Notes: generated from the letters alone by a model not told the origin. 64,000 nt of DNA from Azorinus chamasolen (GCA_963576725.1 OY755251.1:35677302-35741301), one strand, 5' to 3'; numbered from the stretch's first letter, positions 1 through 11,386 are shown. A program made the numbers and translations.

Positions 1-345
1 ACACTGAGAATGAAGTACGTGGCGACGTTTAACGGCCGCCACACAAGCACTTAACACCTGCTGCTGTGAAGATTATAACGTCTGAAGGGAGGTGATCCCC
101 CGAAAGCAAAAATTGCAACACAACAAAGAAACTTTTAGACTCGGTTTTATTGAGTCTGTTAATGAGCAGTAATTGAAAGTGCAACACTGCTCACGACCCC
201 TAGCACCGGCTTAAGCGGTATTCAATTTTCAGAACAAGAAGTACTAAAATTCATGATCTCGAAGGATCAGAAGGTATAACAACACTGAGAATGAAGTACG
301 CGGCCATGTTTTACGGCCGCCACACAAGCACTTAACACCTAGCTA
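1..345 (-). repeat. SatA repeat: spacer, LTR-like unit, spacer
   Basis: A unit of about 281 bp begins to repeat here: the text at position 2 recurs at about 283. Read on the minus strand, each unit has a core that starts TGTTGT and ends ACAACA, joined to a spacer of about 58 bp. The core carries an AATAAA in the loop of a short hairpin (arms CAGACTC and GAGTCTG). Related copies lie at about 23440, 25440, 34440 and 59780. The unit could be a satellite monomer or the LTR of a very small retroelement. It has no coding capacity. Confidence 0.75.
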
Positions 346-479
346 CTAGTAGCATCCTTATCATATGTGACATATTCTACATGTTTGATTTATACATCTT
401 TAAAAAGCGTGACCAGACCTCTTAAAAGTTTGGTACAAACATCCCTAAGATTATTATTTCTGAATCGGTTGATTCTCCA

Positions 480-870
480 TGAGACTCTCAAAAGAAAAGC
501 TCAATCGTTAAGTACACTGGCGATATGCGAATAAAGTTGTTTAACTTCATAGGTTTTCGTTTCACATGCAATTAGCACTGTATTGCCATCGCGGTTGTTG
601 AAGATTAGTCAGAGAGGAGATACGTTTATTAACAATTTTGTCTTTTAAGGTGGGGATGTAATAAGTGTGAGGCTGGGCGCCCGTAAATCGGGTTACACCT
701 CAAGTGACTGTCACTGACCCCTCTATTGTTGTTTGTTTTGTCTTTATGCGTCTCGTTGTGTTTTGATAGTTACTGTATTTTCTTGTGGTGCTGTTCGGGT
801 GGCTGTTTTTTCCTGCATGACTCATATTTGTATTTTTAACAATAGATAAATTAATAGCAAATGCGTTAGA
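480..870 (-). repeat. Dispersed repeat B, minus-strand copy
   Basis: Read on the minus strand, this matches 24230-24560 closely: the segment AAACGTATCCCCTCTC, the 'acagccacc-gaacagcacca' stretch and the GGGCGCC box all occur in the same order. Further copies are at 1885-2010, 10230-10810 and 55660-55860. The short ORF in this stretch (700-894, minus) is not conserved between copies, so I do not treat it as a gene. Confidence 0.6.
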
Positions 871-1377
871 AATGCAAATGTTGCTAATAATCATGACTAT
901 GAAAAGAGTAATGAGTGACCTGTTTATATTATTTATTGTTAACGTACCTGACTACCATTTAAACCTTCTTGACACTGTTTCAGAGGCAAAATAATAGGAA
1001 AGATAAGCGTGCAGTATCAGAAGGAGTACCCAAAAAGGAAGAAGCATTGTGATAAAGATTTTCGTAACGTACAAATTACCCATTGAGGCCTTTGTTGAAG
1101 ATATAAAACGTGAATTGAGAGAAAAGTACAGGGTCTGGAAAAATCGAAGCAGATAATATGTAAAAAGGTGGTTGCAATAAACAAGGAAATAACTATAACA
1201 CAGCCGTCAGAAAAATACAAATAGCCTTTCTTGTGCTAAATATTCAGGGAAACCAGGTATTTATGGAAATAGCTCTTGCGTAATGACACGTTACATTAGA
1301 TTGTCAAGAAAAAGATTACAGAAAAGATCGACGGCATTCAGAAGAGCATAAAGGAAATAAATTTCAAACCCTTCAGA

Positions 1378-1632
1378 GTGGGCAAGACAACTATCAGAAA
1401 TACCGCAACGCTAGCTACATATAAACAGAGTACGCCAAAACCTAAAGTTGACGTAGAGATTCGTGGAAATAGACTAACACCTAGAAAAGTACCTAAAAGT
1501 GTCAAAAAGAAGTACTTAATGGCAAATGTCATGATTGATGTAATACAGACGTCAGTACAGACGTCCGAGTCGCAAAAGAGGAGAATAGTTATAACAAACG
1601 TAGTGTGTGACATAGGTGCCTCAAAAAGATGA
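1378..1632 (+). other. Unrecognised 84-codon ORF between inverted repeat B copies
   Basis: A basic, lysine-rich open frame begins with an ATG and ends near a TGA at about 1630. The open reading extends upstream without an obvious in-frame ATG. It lies between the minus-strand repeat B copy at 480-870 and the plus-strand copy at 1885-2010. I see no domain, signal peptide or membrane segment. It could be a remnant of a mobile-element protein or chance. The antisense frame is also open for 91 codons, which weakens any coding claim. Confidence 0.15.
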
Positions 1633-1884
1633 GCAAGGAAATCACTTCATGTTAGTTTAAACATATTTTAATTCTGAAAGGTACATAAATCCACTTATCG
1701 ATAAATTTGGAAAAATTATTGGATCAAAAGAAATATGCTTATTAGGATCCTCTCCTTCATGCATTATATCAGCAATGGTGGACATTTTCTAACATAACAT
1801 AGGTTGTGTACAATTCAAATAAGCTATAAAAGGATCATATTACAAGAGTACTTGAAGGACTAAAGGAATATAACGGTGGTTAAC

Positions 1885-2010
1885 AGGATAAAACAAACAA
1901 ACAATAGGGGGAATATGGAAGTACCGCCTTGAAACGGTCAGTGACAGTGGTCACCGGGGGTTTAAACCGGTTTAGGGGCGCCCAACCTCCCATGCTAGTG
2001 TGAAATCGAG
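1885..2010 (+). repeat. Dispersed repeat B, partial plus-strand copy
   Basis: It contains the conserved tail of repeat B: an AAACAAACAA stretch, a 'gtcagtgacagtggtcacc' stretch, and the box GGGGCGCCCAACCTC. It is inverted relative to the copy at 480-870, so the two enclose about 1 kb. The similarity stops just after the GGCGCC box. Confidence 0.5.
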
Positions 2011-2590
2011 ACGATGTTAGTGTGAATATGCCGGGAGATAATGACTGTGAGAAAGACAATATTGAAGGTAAGAAATATAAGCAGCAGATCCAAGTTCTCA
2101 GTGATTATGTGTCATTTGTAAGACGTTTAATAACGGTATGAGCGGTAATGTACACTGTGCGTTGTTCAACGTTCCTAATGAGAGCCAATTAAAAGACTTC
2201 ATTAGTACGCACTGCAAGTCCATTTTTGAATTTAAGCAGGGAGCCAACAGGAACAGCTACATATCGCTTGCTTTGTCATCTACAACAATCTCCGTCTTTG
2301 GACCTAAATTGAATTTGTCTAAGCAGATGATTTCGGTTTAGAACTTAAGAGTCTGAGGAACAACTTGTTTGTATTACACGATATTGTGCATTTTCTGCGG
2401 TCCACTGATATAAGGAAATGTATGGAAACTTGGATATTATTTATTATACTGCATATGCCAGAATAAAACAGGTTTACTATTTACAACTTCATGAACATTT
2501 ATTACCCTGTTTGGGTCATCGGATAAATTCATGAACATCGATCACTACAGTTCAGTTCCAATATCATATACATTTATCAATTACTATTAT
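2010..2590. other. No recognisable gene
   Basis: There is a 67-codon ATG-initiated frame (2138-2341, plus) with no recognisable domain and no flanking splice pattern that I trust. The rest is AT-rich and lies just downstream of the GPCR gene, so it may include its 3' untranslated region. Confidence 0.4.
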
Positions 2591-2591
2591 A

Positions 2592-3707
2592 TTAGGACAC
2601 CCTTGTATGCATTACAGTAGAGGACTGTGTCCCAGACTTGCCATTTTCCGAGTCATGTACACGGTCAGCAATCCTCAAGCAACGTCGTAATTTTATTCTT
2701 ATTTCTGAGATGAGACGCGTCCATTCCTTTTTAAACAGAGAACCGCTGATAATATACAGAAAAAAGTTAAACGTGTTGTTGCACCAAAGGAGCATCAATG
2801 TAACAGCATTAGTCAGTTGGAATATTGCAAAATATCGGTCGTCTAGAACGTCCTTGATAGCGATGTTATAAATGATTTGGTAGATAGTATATGGTATTGT
2901 AGCCACCATGAAGAATATACAAAGAAGGAACAACATTCGTGTAGCTCGTAAGCTCCTGTCAATACCTTCACATCGCCTTGTAGTTTGTTGCTGTCGTCTA
3001 CGCCGTCGCTGTTGCAGTAGAATACATGCAATAATTAGGTTGCCACTGATAATTAATGCAAGAGGTAACATGTTATACAGACCAAATACAAAAACGGTAG
3101 GCCAAATAGCCCTTGCAAAGCCAATGTAGGATTCGCCTACCGGAGTGCAAGTGACGTTTGCAAATGTTGAATTTTCGTTACTCGTAGCATGCGTTGTTTG
3201 GAGCCTCTGACCAACAAAAAAGTGACTGTTCGTAATAGCTAAGACTGACAATACCACCAAACTAGTTACAATAGCATTCTTTCTCGTCATCTTCTCCCTA
3301 GCATAAACTGGAAATTTGGTGTAAATAGTTCTTTCAATCGTTAGTAGAACAAGTAGCCATATTGAGAAAGAGCCTGATGTGTAAACAGACCAGTACGTTG
3401 TCATGCACAAGAAGTCGGACACACTGTGAATGTCGAAATTGAAAACAAACAATATAGTCCACCTCATCAGTGAAGTCCAGAGGGTGATACAGTCAGAGAC
3501 TGCTAAAAATAGAAGGTACACGGTTGTTGAATATTGTCGCAACTGTTTCCTTGAAAGCACGACAATTGATAATATATTCCCACATGTTCCAATTATCAGA
3601 AGCACAAATGGCACCGTTCTCCAAATCCAGAATGCAACGACACATTGTTTGAAGCCAGATACCCCGCAGGGTTCATGAAGTGGCCGCGGTTCTGTGTGAT
3701 TTGCCAT
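2592..3707 (-). CDS. Class A (rhodopsin-like) G protein-coupled receptor, probable neuropeptide-type orphan
   Basis: An intact single-exon frame of 371 residues encodes a plasma-membrane receptor with seven hydrophobic segments. TM1 lies at about 32-52 with the GN pair at 43-44. TM2 has LAVSDC with the sodium-site Asp at 72. Cys101 at the top of TM3 and Cys187 in extracellular loop 2 can form the usual disulfide. TM3 ends ERTIY (125-129), an E/DRY variant with Thr at the third position. TM6 has a Pro at 272. TM7 reads NTFNFFLY (311-318), the NPxxY motif with Phe in place of Pro. N-glycosylation sequons include NHT (3-5), NST (179-181) and NVT (185-187). A basic run of five Arg lies in intracellular loop 3 (234-238), and Cys343 is a possible palmitoylation site. 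The architecture resembles the intronless FMRFamide/sex-peptide/TRH-receptor-like families expanded in molluscs. The ligand cannot be told from sequence. The ATG at 3705-3707 precedes a normal short extracellular N-terminus. No neighbouring gene suggests a role. Confidence 0.93.
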   Translation of the reverse strand: MANHTEPRPLHEPCGVSGFKQCVVAFWIWRTVPFVLLIIGTCGNILSIVVLSRKQLRQYSTTVYLLFLAVSDCITLWTSLMRWTILFVFNFDIHSVSDFLCMTTYWSVYTSGSFSIWLLVLLTIERTIYTKFPVYAREKMTRKNAIVTSLVVLSVLAITNSHFFVGQRLQTTHATSNENSTFANVTCTPVGESYIGFARAIWPTVFVFGLYNMLPLALIISGNLIIACILLQQRRRRRQQQTTRRCEGIDRSLRATRMLFLLCIFFMVATIPYTIYQIIYNIAIKDVLDDRYFAIFQLTNAVTLMLLWCNNTFNFFLYIISGSLFKKEWTRLISEIRIKLRRCLRIADRVHDSENGKSGTQSSTVMHTRVS

Positions 3708-4231
3708 TGATCAATGTCAACATTCGATTCAACTAATGGTTGTGTTCTGAGACACATAGTCCATAACAGTGTGCTTTATATTATTTAATTGACCTGAGGG
3801 AGTAGCCATAAGCGTGTAGACAACTGTGAAAATTGCGATTGAAAAAACATCGTTTTATCTATTGGAAATAAATTTAGTACATAAGTCCTTAGAGGCAAGC
3901 AGACAACGTAACACCTTATTACTGATCAAATGTTTTGCTCTAAAACCATTTACACTCTGGTCTTCCAATTTACATTAAACCGATCCCTTACAGAGTATTA
4001 GTATTTCATCAATCACCAAAGCGCATTAACGCTAAACGAGTCATAATACTGAACATTTGCATGGTGGAACCATTTCAGAAAGAGGCAAAGCAAAAAAATG
4101 CTTTATATATAACGATGTAGTTTCCATGTCTCTCGAACGTATGTTACCTATTGAAATGCAACAGGCAAGATGACTGACTTGCCGAACGTTCCGGTCGCAT
4201 GTTTTAATCATTTATATACGTTAAACACTTT

Positions 4232-4460
4232 AATCCTTTCCTCCATAAATACGCCTTCTTACGCCTTTGCAAACAGGGAATATGGATGTCCGACCCGGCT
4301 CTGCTCTGTGTGCTTATGACATGATATAGATTTGATTTTATAGTGTCTGCAATGAACACAAATTCCTGTGCCAAAGTGCTATTATAATAAACTTATCTAA
4401 TTGATATCCATAACGCCAATATTTCTTATATGAATATTCATGGAGGAAAGGGTTTACTAT
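4232..4460 (+). mobile_element. MITE, family M1 (decayed)
   Basis: The ends CCTTTCCTCCATAAATACG and ATTCATGGAGGAAAGG are inverted. The interior has the family's 'GCCTTTGCAAACAG' and 'tctgctctgtgtgct' blocks, but the central hairpin has decayed. Compare the better copy at 27648-27858. Confidence 0.55.
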
Positions 4461-4784
4461 TTACTACATGAACAATGGCACCTTTGAACAAGATAAACGG
4501 TCTCTATAACGGTCACTAAATGACATCATCAAGTCTGAGTTAAAGGCGTGTAGCTGCTTAAAGCAATGTGAATGTAAAACAGAACGATCCTATATGCGCG
4601 TTCTATTTTACTTTCACCTTGCTTTCAGCAGCATGACCTAAATACCAACTAATAAAACAATTTAGTGACCGTTATAGAGAGATTTAATTGTACAGTTTTT
4701 AACGTGTCATTAAATTTAGAACCAGATATGTATTATTTCTTAAACAAATAGAACACTCACTCGCCGACCCATCACCCACACATA

Positions 4785-4862
4785 CAGACACTGCAAAGAC
4801 ACTGGCATAAACACAGGCAGACTGACTGACAGACAGACAGACAAGCGCGCACGCACCCACTA
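4785..4862. repeat. Simple repeat (ACAG/GACA-rich)
   Basis: This is a low-complexity run of CACA, GACT and GACAGACA tetranucleotides. It has no coding potential. Confidence 0.8.
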
Positions 4863-6221
4863 ACACACAGCCGTCACCTACCCTGTTTGAAAATACGTTA
4901 AAAGGCGTATATATGAGCTAAAGAGTTCATCACATAAAATGTTGATTATTAATGACGGGTTTTACGTATCGGAAGTTCTTTATTATTTCGTACTCATGCC
5001 AAAACTTTTGCTCCAAATGATATCAATGCATATCCAACTGTTTGATCTGAATACAAGTTCACTTTATGATCCAGTTGTTAAACAAACAAATAATGACGCG
5101 CATTATGATATTTGTTTCCCATATGTTTTTGTCCTATATCTGTGAAATAGGTTCCAAGTAGCCTATATTAGGCTTTGCCAAAGTCATAAAGCATGTAGAC
5201 AGTGGTTTGTTTTGTCAATAGGTGGCATCATGCCATTATTAAAATAGTTAATATATTTGATATACATTCTAAAAGCCGTAATAGATTTATACACTTTGGG
5301 TAATACAGGGTTAGGGGTCATCACGCTATTGACAACGCTTGACACAGAAACGACTGTATTACTGTTTGCCACCATAAGTTATGTAGAATCGTTGTACAAA
5401 TCATTATTTTGTAAATACAACTTAATCGTCCTTGTCCAACTTTTATTGACAAAATTTCCAATCCATGAGGCCATCGTGTTCATACATTGTACTGCCAATA
5501 TTAAAGTACCAAAGAGATATATTTCGATCTCTATTCCGAGCCACCCTTAAGCTTTTGAGTCACGTCATTGACATAAACATATAATTATGTACCGGCAACT
5601 ACTGTTATCGTAGCTGATGTTTATTCTGCGAATATTTCGACACCGATATTTTCTTAAACAATTAGAATTTCTATTATTTGACGATACATCTTCTCGATGT
5701 GTAGATGCATTTATCAGCGTACAATGTTGACAGCGTAAGGCAACGGTATTTATAGTTTCAGTAGAAAGCGATCACACTTCATCGAAAGTTAACCTTGCCT
5801 TCTATCTACCTATTGGACTACATTAATTTTTATAGAAACTTTTACGTGTATGATTGTATAGTATGTACGTATTAAGCGGCGTTAATTGTTCAGCATTACT
5901 TGTACTCAATGACACTAACATTGATATTCTGCTTTGATAATTACCAAATACATTATAATTTCCCCACTGTATTAAGATAATGATGACGACTAATTGAAAC
6001 TTTTATCGACGATAATATATCTGAACAAATGTGTTTTTATCCCATATCGACATAAAAAGTTGATAACGTACAGTAAAATATCAATTAATTTCATGTAATC
6101 TTAATCTCCTATAATACATAAGATAAACTCTAAAAAAACAGATTAATAATCAATCCATTATTTTCAAGGTGAAGGGGTCTTGTAACTGAAATAAGGCCTG
6201 TCGACAGGGTTTGACACTGAT

Positions 6222-6540
6222 TTTAAAACAGTTTGTATCTAGATGGGACGCGTCTCGTCAAGATCCAAACTGTATGACACCTGTTTGCCACCCTGATTGC
6301 GTTTTGGTATATCTTGAATTTCGAAAATGCATTAGGTGAAATGTCTGTAAAACAAATTTGGTCAGCAGGCTAAAGGTTAGGGGGCTAAATGTACGACAAA
6401 TAAAGACAAAACTGCGACCGTAACCGTCCTCCAGGTAACCGCGACTGGAATCGAAATTGCTAACAGTTTGTATCTAGATGAGATGATCGGTTACACACCA
6501 GGATACAAGCTGTTTTACACTTGGTCAATGGGATTTTATT
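6222..6540. repeat. Two diverged copies of an 'ACAGTTTGTATCTAGATG' repeat
   Basis: The segment starting ACAGTTTGTATCTAGATG occurs at about 6226 and again at about 6463. Each is followed by a partial inverted match (CCAAACTGT or AAGCTGT) and a GACAC-type block. The 35-bp tandem at 12612-12716 and the copy near 27020-27115 share the 'ctgtttgacactcggtcaat' stretch, so all belong to one loose family. Confidence 0.45.
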
Positions 6541-6654
6541 ACACTGTTTGCAAAGGAGTAGAAAGACCTATTTATGGAGTAAATGTATTTCTCTTCTAGC
6601 GACGACTAATTTTCACCTCCACACATTACCGTCCGCTTACCGCTAATGCCCCAA

Positions 6655-6725
6655 AATGAACAACGACAAATAGTGCAGTCCAAGATCAGATGCCGCCTTA
6701 AAAAGGCGACGTCTGATCAGGGACT
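6655..6725. mobile_element. Short hairpin MITE fragment
   Basis: The arms ATCAGATGCCGCCTTT-like and AAAGGCGACGTCTGAT are inverted about a tight centre. It resembles the M1 hairpin core but lacks the M1 flanks. Confidence 0.5.
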
Positions 6726-7639
6726 TCACTTTTGTCTCAGACTCTATTTCTATTTATCTTTATTCCTGTGAAAATAACATTTATTTACCTCATTTCCTTA
6801 ATTTTACCGAATGATTAAACAACATTGGTTTGCAGACGACAATTAGAAATTTGGCGCCGAAAGGGTTAAGTGTCAGGGCGGATTTTCCCTCAAATTATTC
6901 CATGATTGAAGTGTGACACATAGTAGATCGGCGTTTCATCGGGGCCCGCATTGCTTGAAAGGGTGATTCGCTCACTTCATTACATACGAAAACCCCCATA
7001 TTAGCAGGGAGAGCCACATACGAAAGGACACTGCACCAAACGCCATCAAATAAGAAACAGCACAATCACAAGACAAAACCTAACGGGACGCATATCAGGA
7101 GATACAACATTACACATTAAGCGGATTAACTAACACAGTTGACCATAGAGTGAATCAATATGAATTGCTTTCCAGTGACAATGACGGTGAAATATTTAAC
7201 TGTTATCACGATTTCCAATTATGATTCTGATTTGGGAATTGTTATTCCAATAACGATATTGATTCCACTGGGTAAGCAGGTTTTAAAGGTGATTAAGTTT
7301 AAATAAAAATATAGCAGCCAGTACTAAGCCGGACAAGCCACCATTTTAATTCATGGAACATATTACATTTAGGTACCACTGCAGAAACTATTTTGTTATG
7401 AATCTCCTTCTATCGACAGTTACATTTTGGTGATTTTGAAGGGCTCATAAGTGAAATGGATTGTATATGGTAATATCACATTTTGAGGTCACACATAGTT
7501 TTCATGATTCAAATCATAAACATGTTATTGTAAATAAAACACGCCCAATGTGGTAGATGCTATCCATATACTGCTTCGCAAAGTAAGTCTGATATGCTCC
7601 AACCAGACTGACGGTTCATGAAACACATTCATAACTCGT

Positions 7640-7858
7640 TCGTGAATTATTTAAACTTTACTCCATTAATATTCATTTAAGAAAAACACATCATCATTAT
7701 TGATTAGATTCATTTTTATTATGGTACGTAAACACATGTAATGTTGGATATGACAGAAACTATAGTATAGAGGCATACCTGTATGATCCGTAATCTAACA
7801 GAGCAGACCCTGATCAAAGGCTTATACAGGGGACATATTTATGGAGTAAATGGTTAAT
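7640..7858 (-). mobile_element. MITE, family M1, minus-strand copy
   Basis: The end 'tttactccattaatattcat' (left) and 'atatttatggagtaaatgg' (right) are inverted. Near the right end are the blocks AACAGAGCAGACCCTGATCA and a shortened hairpin. The second arm of the central hairpin is missing. Confidence 0.5.
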
Positions 7859-8104
7859 CATTCGTATACTATGCGTGGCCTTACTCTCATGTGTAAACAA
7901 ACAGGATCTAGAGAAGGCATAGTAACACATTGAACAAAAAACAAAATAAAAGCATCCTTAGCAACAAGTAAGTCCTACAATTATTGTGAGGTTGGAAAGA
8001 CCGCGGGGTAGGCATTCAAAATAGTTGTATCGAACTATAAATATGGAGGGTGGAACATTGTAGCCGTTTTAGAAAGTAAAGGAAGAGGTCTATCAAATTG
8101 CATT

Positions 8105-8205
8105 AGCAAAATACTGCGACCCTGATTCTGTTCAGATCCTGATCAGACGGTTCCAATAGGAGATGTATGATCTGGGTCTACTCTGTTTGTAGACGCGTGA
8201 AAAAC
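8105..8205 (-). mobile_element. MITE, family M1, hairpin core
   Basis: The block CCTGATCAGACGGTTCC is followed by a decayed return arm ending GATCTGGGTCTACTCTG, then TTTGTAGACGCG. This is the same order as the other M1 cores. The outer TIRs are not clear here. Confidence 0.55.
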
Positions 8206-8330
8206 TATTATAATTATGAAGGACAGGGTTAAATAAGAAATGATTTGCATTACATTGCAGATAAGTTTGATTATGTATTTTGTTACTAATGTCAGTACAT
8301 GTAGACAAAAAGTATAGTTCATATTCGTAT

Positions 8331-9048
8331 ATGCCTACGTCACACATTCACGGATCACCTCACCGGTTCCACTACGGATGACCCCGGAAATGCCAATTAA
8401 ACCGTGGCGTACCGTACCGACCCGTATAACTTGTAGCCCGTGTCCTAGATTATCCTACCATAGGTACGTCGAAACAGTTGTGTGCAACCGTATCGGACTA
8501 CGGCAATTGGCATTGCCATGGTCATCCGTCAGATTTAATCCGTAGTGGAACCGACAAGGTGATCTGTAAAATCGGTGACCTAGGCAATAATACGGACACG
8601 ATACGGTTTAATACGGAAATAGCACGGTTTAGTACGGAACGACACGTGTCACGGCGTGTACACTGCGGATGAACAATGGTTTGCTACGGTATAAGTAAGA
8701 GTTAGTACGAATGAGAACCGCCTGATACAGAATAGGACGGAGTGACACGGACATTAGCAATCCGACTACGGGCCTACGAATAAGTACCGATGTTACGGTG
8801 TTAATACGAACTAAAACGGATCAGTACGTTCTTATACGATTTAGTAAATATGTACTACAGTTGCTTGATATGTGGTCAAACTTTGAACATGTTCAAACAT
8901 TGTCACGGATATACAAGTACTATTTCATATAAATACGGCTAAAATACAGACAGTTACGGACCAATACAGATTACATTGCACAACGAATGATGCCCGATCG
9001 TATCCGTAGCTAATCCGGCGTCAAATCCGTGAATATGTGACCTAGGCA
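8331..9048. mobile_element. Inverted-repeat element filled with degenerate TACGG motifs
   Basis: The left end reads GTCACACATTCACGGAT. The inverse of the right end reads GGTCACATATTCACGGAT, so terminal inverted repeats of about 22 bp bracket roughly 715 bp. A second inverted pair sits inside: CGGTTCCACTACGGAT near 8365 and ATCCGTAGTGGAACCG near 8540. Between about 8560 and 9010 the pentamer TACGG, or one-base variants, recurs more than fifteen times at irregular spacings, often near 11-15 bp. There is no ORF of note. The segment 'ggtgacctaggcaata' occurs twice (about 8575 and 9037), so the exact boundary is uncertain. Confidence 0.55.
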
Positions 9049-9049
9049 A

Positions 9050-9720
9050 TAGGAAAAATATACTATTATGTATTTGTATTACATGTCTTTACACAATAGG
9101 AATAAAAATGTTTTTTGAAATGCCATGATAATGTTGTTTTCTCTTGTTGTCAATATCTTTTAATGCAATTGTATGGCGGCTGTTTATCGCAAGTACTTTA
9201 TCGCAAGTACTCGTATACCTCAATGCAATGATCATCCTCAATTTGTCACTGCGACATTTGGGATCGTATTGTCATGTTGGCAAACGGACGAAGGTTCAAC
9301 GTGTGTCTATGCAGCATACGATCTCTTCCCCTTGATACGCTACTCGTGTATTATCAATTCATCTATTTGCGCTGTATAGTTTGTGTAAGAGGTACATAAA
9401 TACAAATCACCTTCAATCATCGTTGTCAAAGCATTATTGCCCAGACACACGAAACGATATAATTAAATAAATTGTCCTTTGGGAACCTTCATCACATGGG
9501 TATTCTAAATGACAATCCCAAATTTATAATTAACGGCGATACAGATAGATGTTTGGATAATGGTTTATTGTCACGAAAACAAAATAGGAAATTTTATCAG
9601 AAAGTTATGGATTACAGTAGAACGTCTCTACACAGGTCGTAAATTTTGTATAACTCAGCTACAGATAACTGTATGTATTCAAATACTACATTTGTCATTT
9701 CTCTAACCCTATGTCGTGAC
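9050..9720. other. No recognisable gene
   Basis: There are two short overlapping plus-strand frames (9144-9335 and 9173-9379) with no domain. The rest is unique-looking AT-rich DNA. Confidence 0.4.
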
Positions 9721-9785
9721 CGCTCCTTAGAATCGTCTCTTCGAGACGATTAAGAGACGATTCTAAAAAGTGGTCACAACATACG
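9720..9785. repeat. Hairpin (palindrome)
   Basis: The arms TTAGAATCGTCTCTT and AAGAGACGATTCTAA enclose a 10-nt loop, with outer paired ends GTGACC and GGTCAC. It is probably the centre of a small palindromic element. Confidence 0.65.
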
Positions 9786-9869
9786 GTTTGGTGGAAAAAT
9801 AAAGAAGTTATTCCTGTAAATGTTTTTATTTACGCATCTTATCTGGACCTCTTGTATAAGCATAGGTCT

Positions 9870-10034
9870 TGGAGACAGATGGCTGCTTAATGTAGGGTGA
9901 AAATCATGTAGTAAGCTCCCCTGTGAGCTTTCTGCATGATTTTGACCCTGCGTTAAACTATTACCTGCTTAAAAATATCTAAATTATTCTCTACTAGAAT
10001 TCCGGTTTCGAGAGGTTTTACTGCATATTACTGT
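9870..10034. mobile_element. MITE, family M2 (Tc1/mariner-like), partial
   Basis: It has the M2 hairpin core (an imperfect version of GCAGAAAGCTCC/GGAGCTTTCTGC), flanked by a 'gctgcttaatgtagggtgaaaa' arm and the 'gaccctgcgttaaactatt' return arm. It ends in GAGAGGTTTTACTGCATA, which resembles the M2 terminus. Confidence 0.55.
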
Positions 10035-10229
10035 ATATTTATTATTTCCTCAGTTGATTTGGGGTAAATATCTAGAGTTATATTGGTGAATACGAGTAGG
10101 TGTAGCGAAACTGTACAGCATTAGTGTAGCCAAGTTTGTACAGATCAGTCGGTATCGGAACACATGCGGGTTGTTCAGTTTTGAATGCAAATTATTAAAA
10201 TAGATATGCAGCATAGTATTGGAAGTACA

Positions 10230-10810
10230 AATATAAATCATACAGGAAACACCACGTACAGAACAAACAGCCGTCCGAACAGCAACACAAGAAAACACAG
10301 CAAATGTACTTAAACCTGTATAGGATGGCCCAACATCACACTTATTCAAAAAAAGAAACGTATCCCCTCTCCGACTAATATACAACAACCGCGATTGCAA
10401 ATGCAGTGGTAAAGTGCATGTAAAACGAAAACATGTTTATATCCATCTATCACTAGTGTACTAAATGATTGTGATTGAGCTGCAAACAGAGTAACTGTAG
10501 AAAAAGTAATAAAGGATACGACAAAAAAGAGATACAGATATCCGATGTCCTCCTTCCGTTTCCGGATTTAAGAGGTCGCTTTCATAGGGTACTAAACCTT
10601 TCTCGTATATGCAAAGTTGCCAACTGTAAAAGGGTTTACAACCAGGCATGCAGTATGTTGTACCATTATAGGATCATATCCCTTTGTAATGATTTTTTAA
10701 CATATTTGATGAAAAAAGTGAGGAAATGGGTCCACTATTTTTTCGAAGTTTTTAAATCATATCACCATAAAATCCATGATGTGAAATACCGTGCCGTAGG
10801 AGCGCCTTGA
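10230..10810 (+). repeat. Dispersed repeat B, long copy
   Basis: It aligns by eye along its whole length with 24230-24910: the 'caggaaacac' block, 'aaacgtatcccctctccg', 'gtgcatgtaaaacg', 'gagtaactgt', 'gatgtcctccttccg' and 'ggatcatatccc' follow in the same order. The internal GGCGCC section present at 24400 is deleted here. The 111-codon frame (10475-10810) and its antisense frame do not survive in the other copy, so neither is called a gene. Confidence 0.65.
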
Positions 10811-10880
10811 CATTACATTTGTACTTGCCAATAATTCACATGTTACTACATTAAGGCATCGTGTTTTGCCATATTTCGCC

Positions 10881-11109
10881 TTAACCCATTACCTCATAGG
10901 CTATTTTTAGATACAATCTCTGTGAATAAATCTACCGAAAAGGAGCATTAACTAGAGAAAAGTAAAATTTTAGAATTTTGTAGTTTGAAACTATTGTGAT
11001 AAATAGAGCATTTGCTCCTATAGGAGCAAATGCTCTATTTATCACAATGGTTTCACAAAGCGACCTTTACAGAGTCGTCAAAAGTCGTCAATATCAGGGA
11101 AAGAGTTAA
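10881..11109 (+). mobile_element. Palindromic MITE, family M3
   Basis: The ends are TTAACCCATT and AGAGTTAA. At its centre (10993-11048) is a 56-bp perfect palindrome without a loop, each arm being 28 bp and including AAATAGAGCATTTGCTCCTA. An inverted sister copy lies 600 bp away at 11705-11931, and a third at about 37905-38095. There is no coding capacity. Confidence 0.7.
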
Positions 11110-11320
11110 ATCACTCTATATTGTCATCTGTCTCAATCTATGCGAAGTAAATTGACGTACAGAAATTTGAACGTTTCAGTACAGGAAGCAGAAGCCCCGT
11201 GTTCACCTTCATGCTTTACCGTATGCAAATGACGGAGTATAAGTTTACCTGTTTGGGCAGAACCTACCAAGTAAATGTATACAATGCATAATAAATAACT
11301 AACCACGAGTTTGACTTAGT

Positions 11321-11386
11321 CAATAGTCTGTCTCAAAAATACTTTTCAAATACTTCTTATTCCATCAAGTATTTGAAAAACTATTG
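11321..11386. repeat. Short inverted repeat
   Basis: The arms TTTTCAAATACTT (11343-11355) and AAGTATTTGAAAA (11367-11379) are nested inside CAATAGT and ACTATTG. It may be a remnant of the CAATAGT repeat family. Confidence 0.55.

Larger units (their letters stand above)
3720..6200. other. Intergenic, AT-rich; no gene recognised
   Basis: Only short open frames are present (the longest is about 97 codons at 5257-5550, without a recognisable domain). It contains one decayed MITE (about 4232-4460) and a simple-repeat patch (about 4785-4860), listed separately. The segment just upstream of the GPCR start (3708-4100) probably holds its promoter, but I cannot point to a core element. Confidence 0.5.

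Noticed and set aside
6840..6880. TGGCGCCGAAAGGGTTAA as a retroelement primer-binding site
   Set aside because: No LTR-like direct repeat and no coding remnant nearby; a chance match.
10461..10810. Overlapping frames on both strands
   Set aside because: Not conserved in the homologous repeat B copy at 24500-24910.
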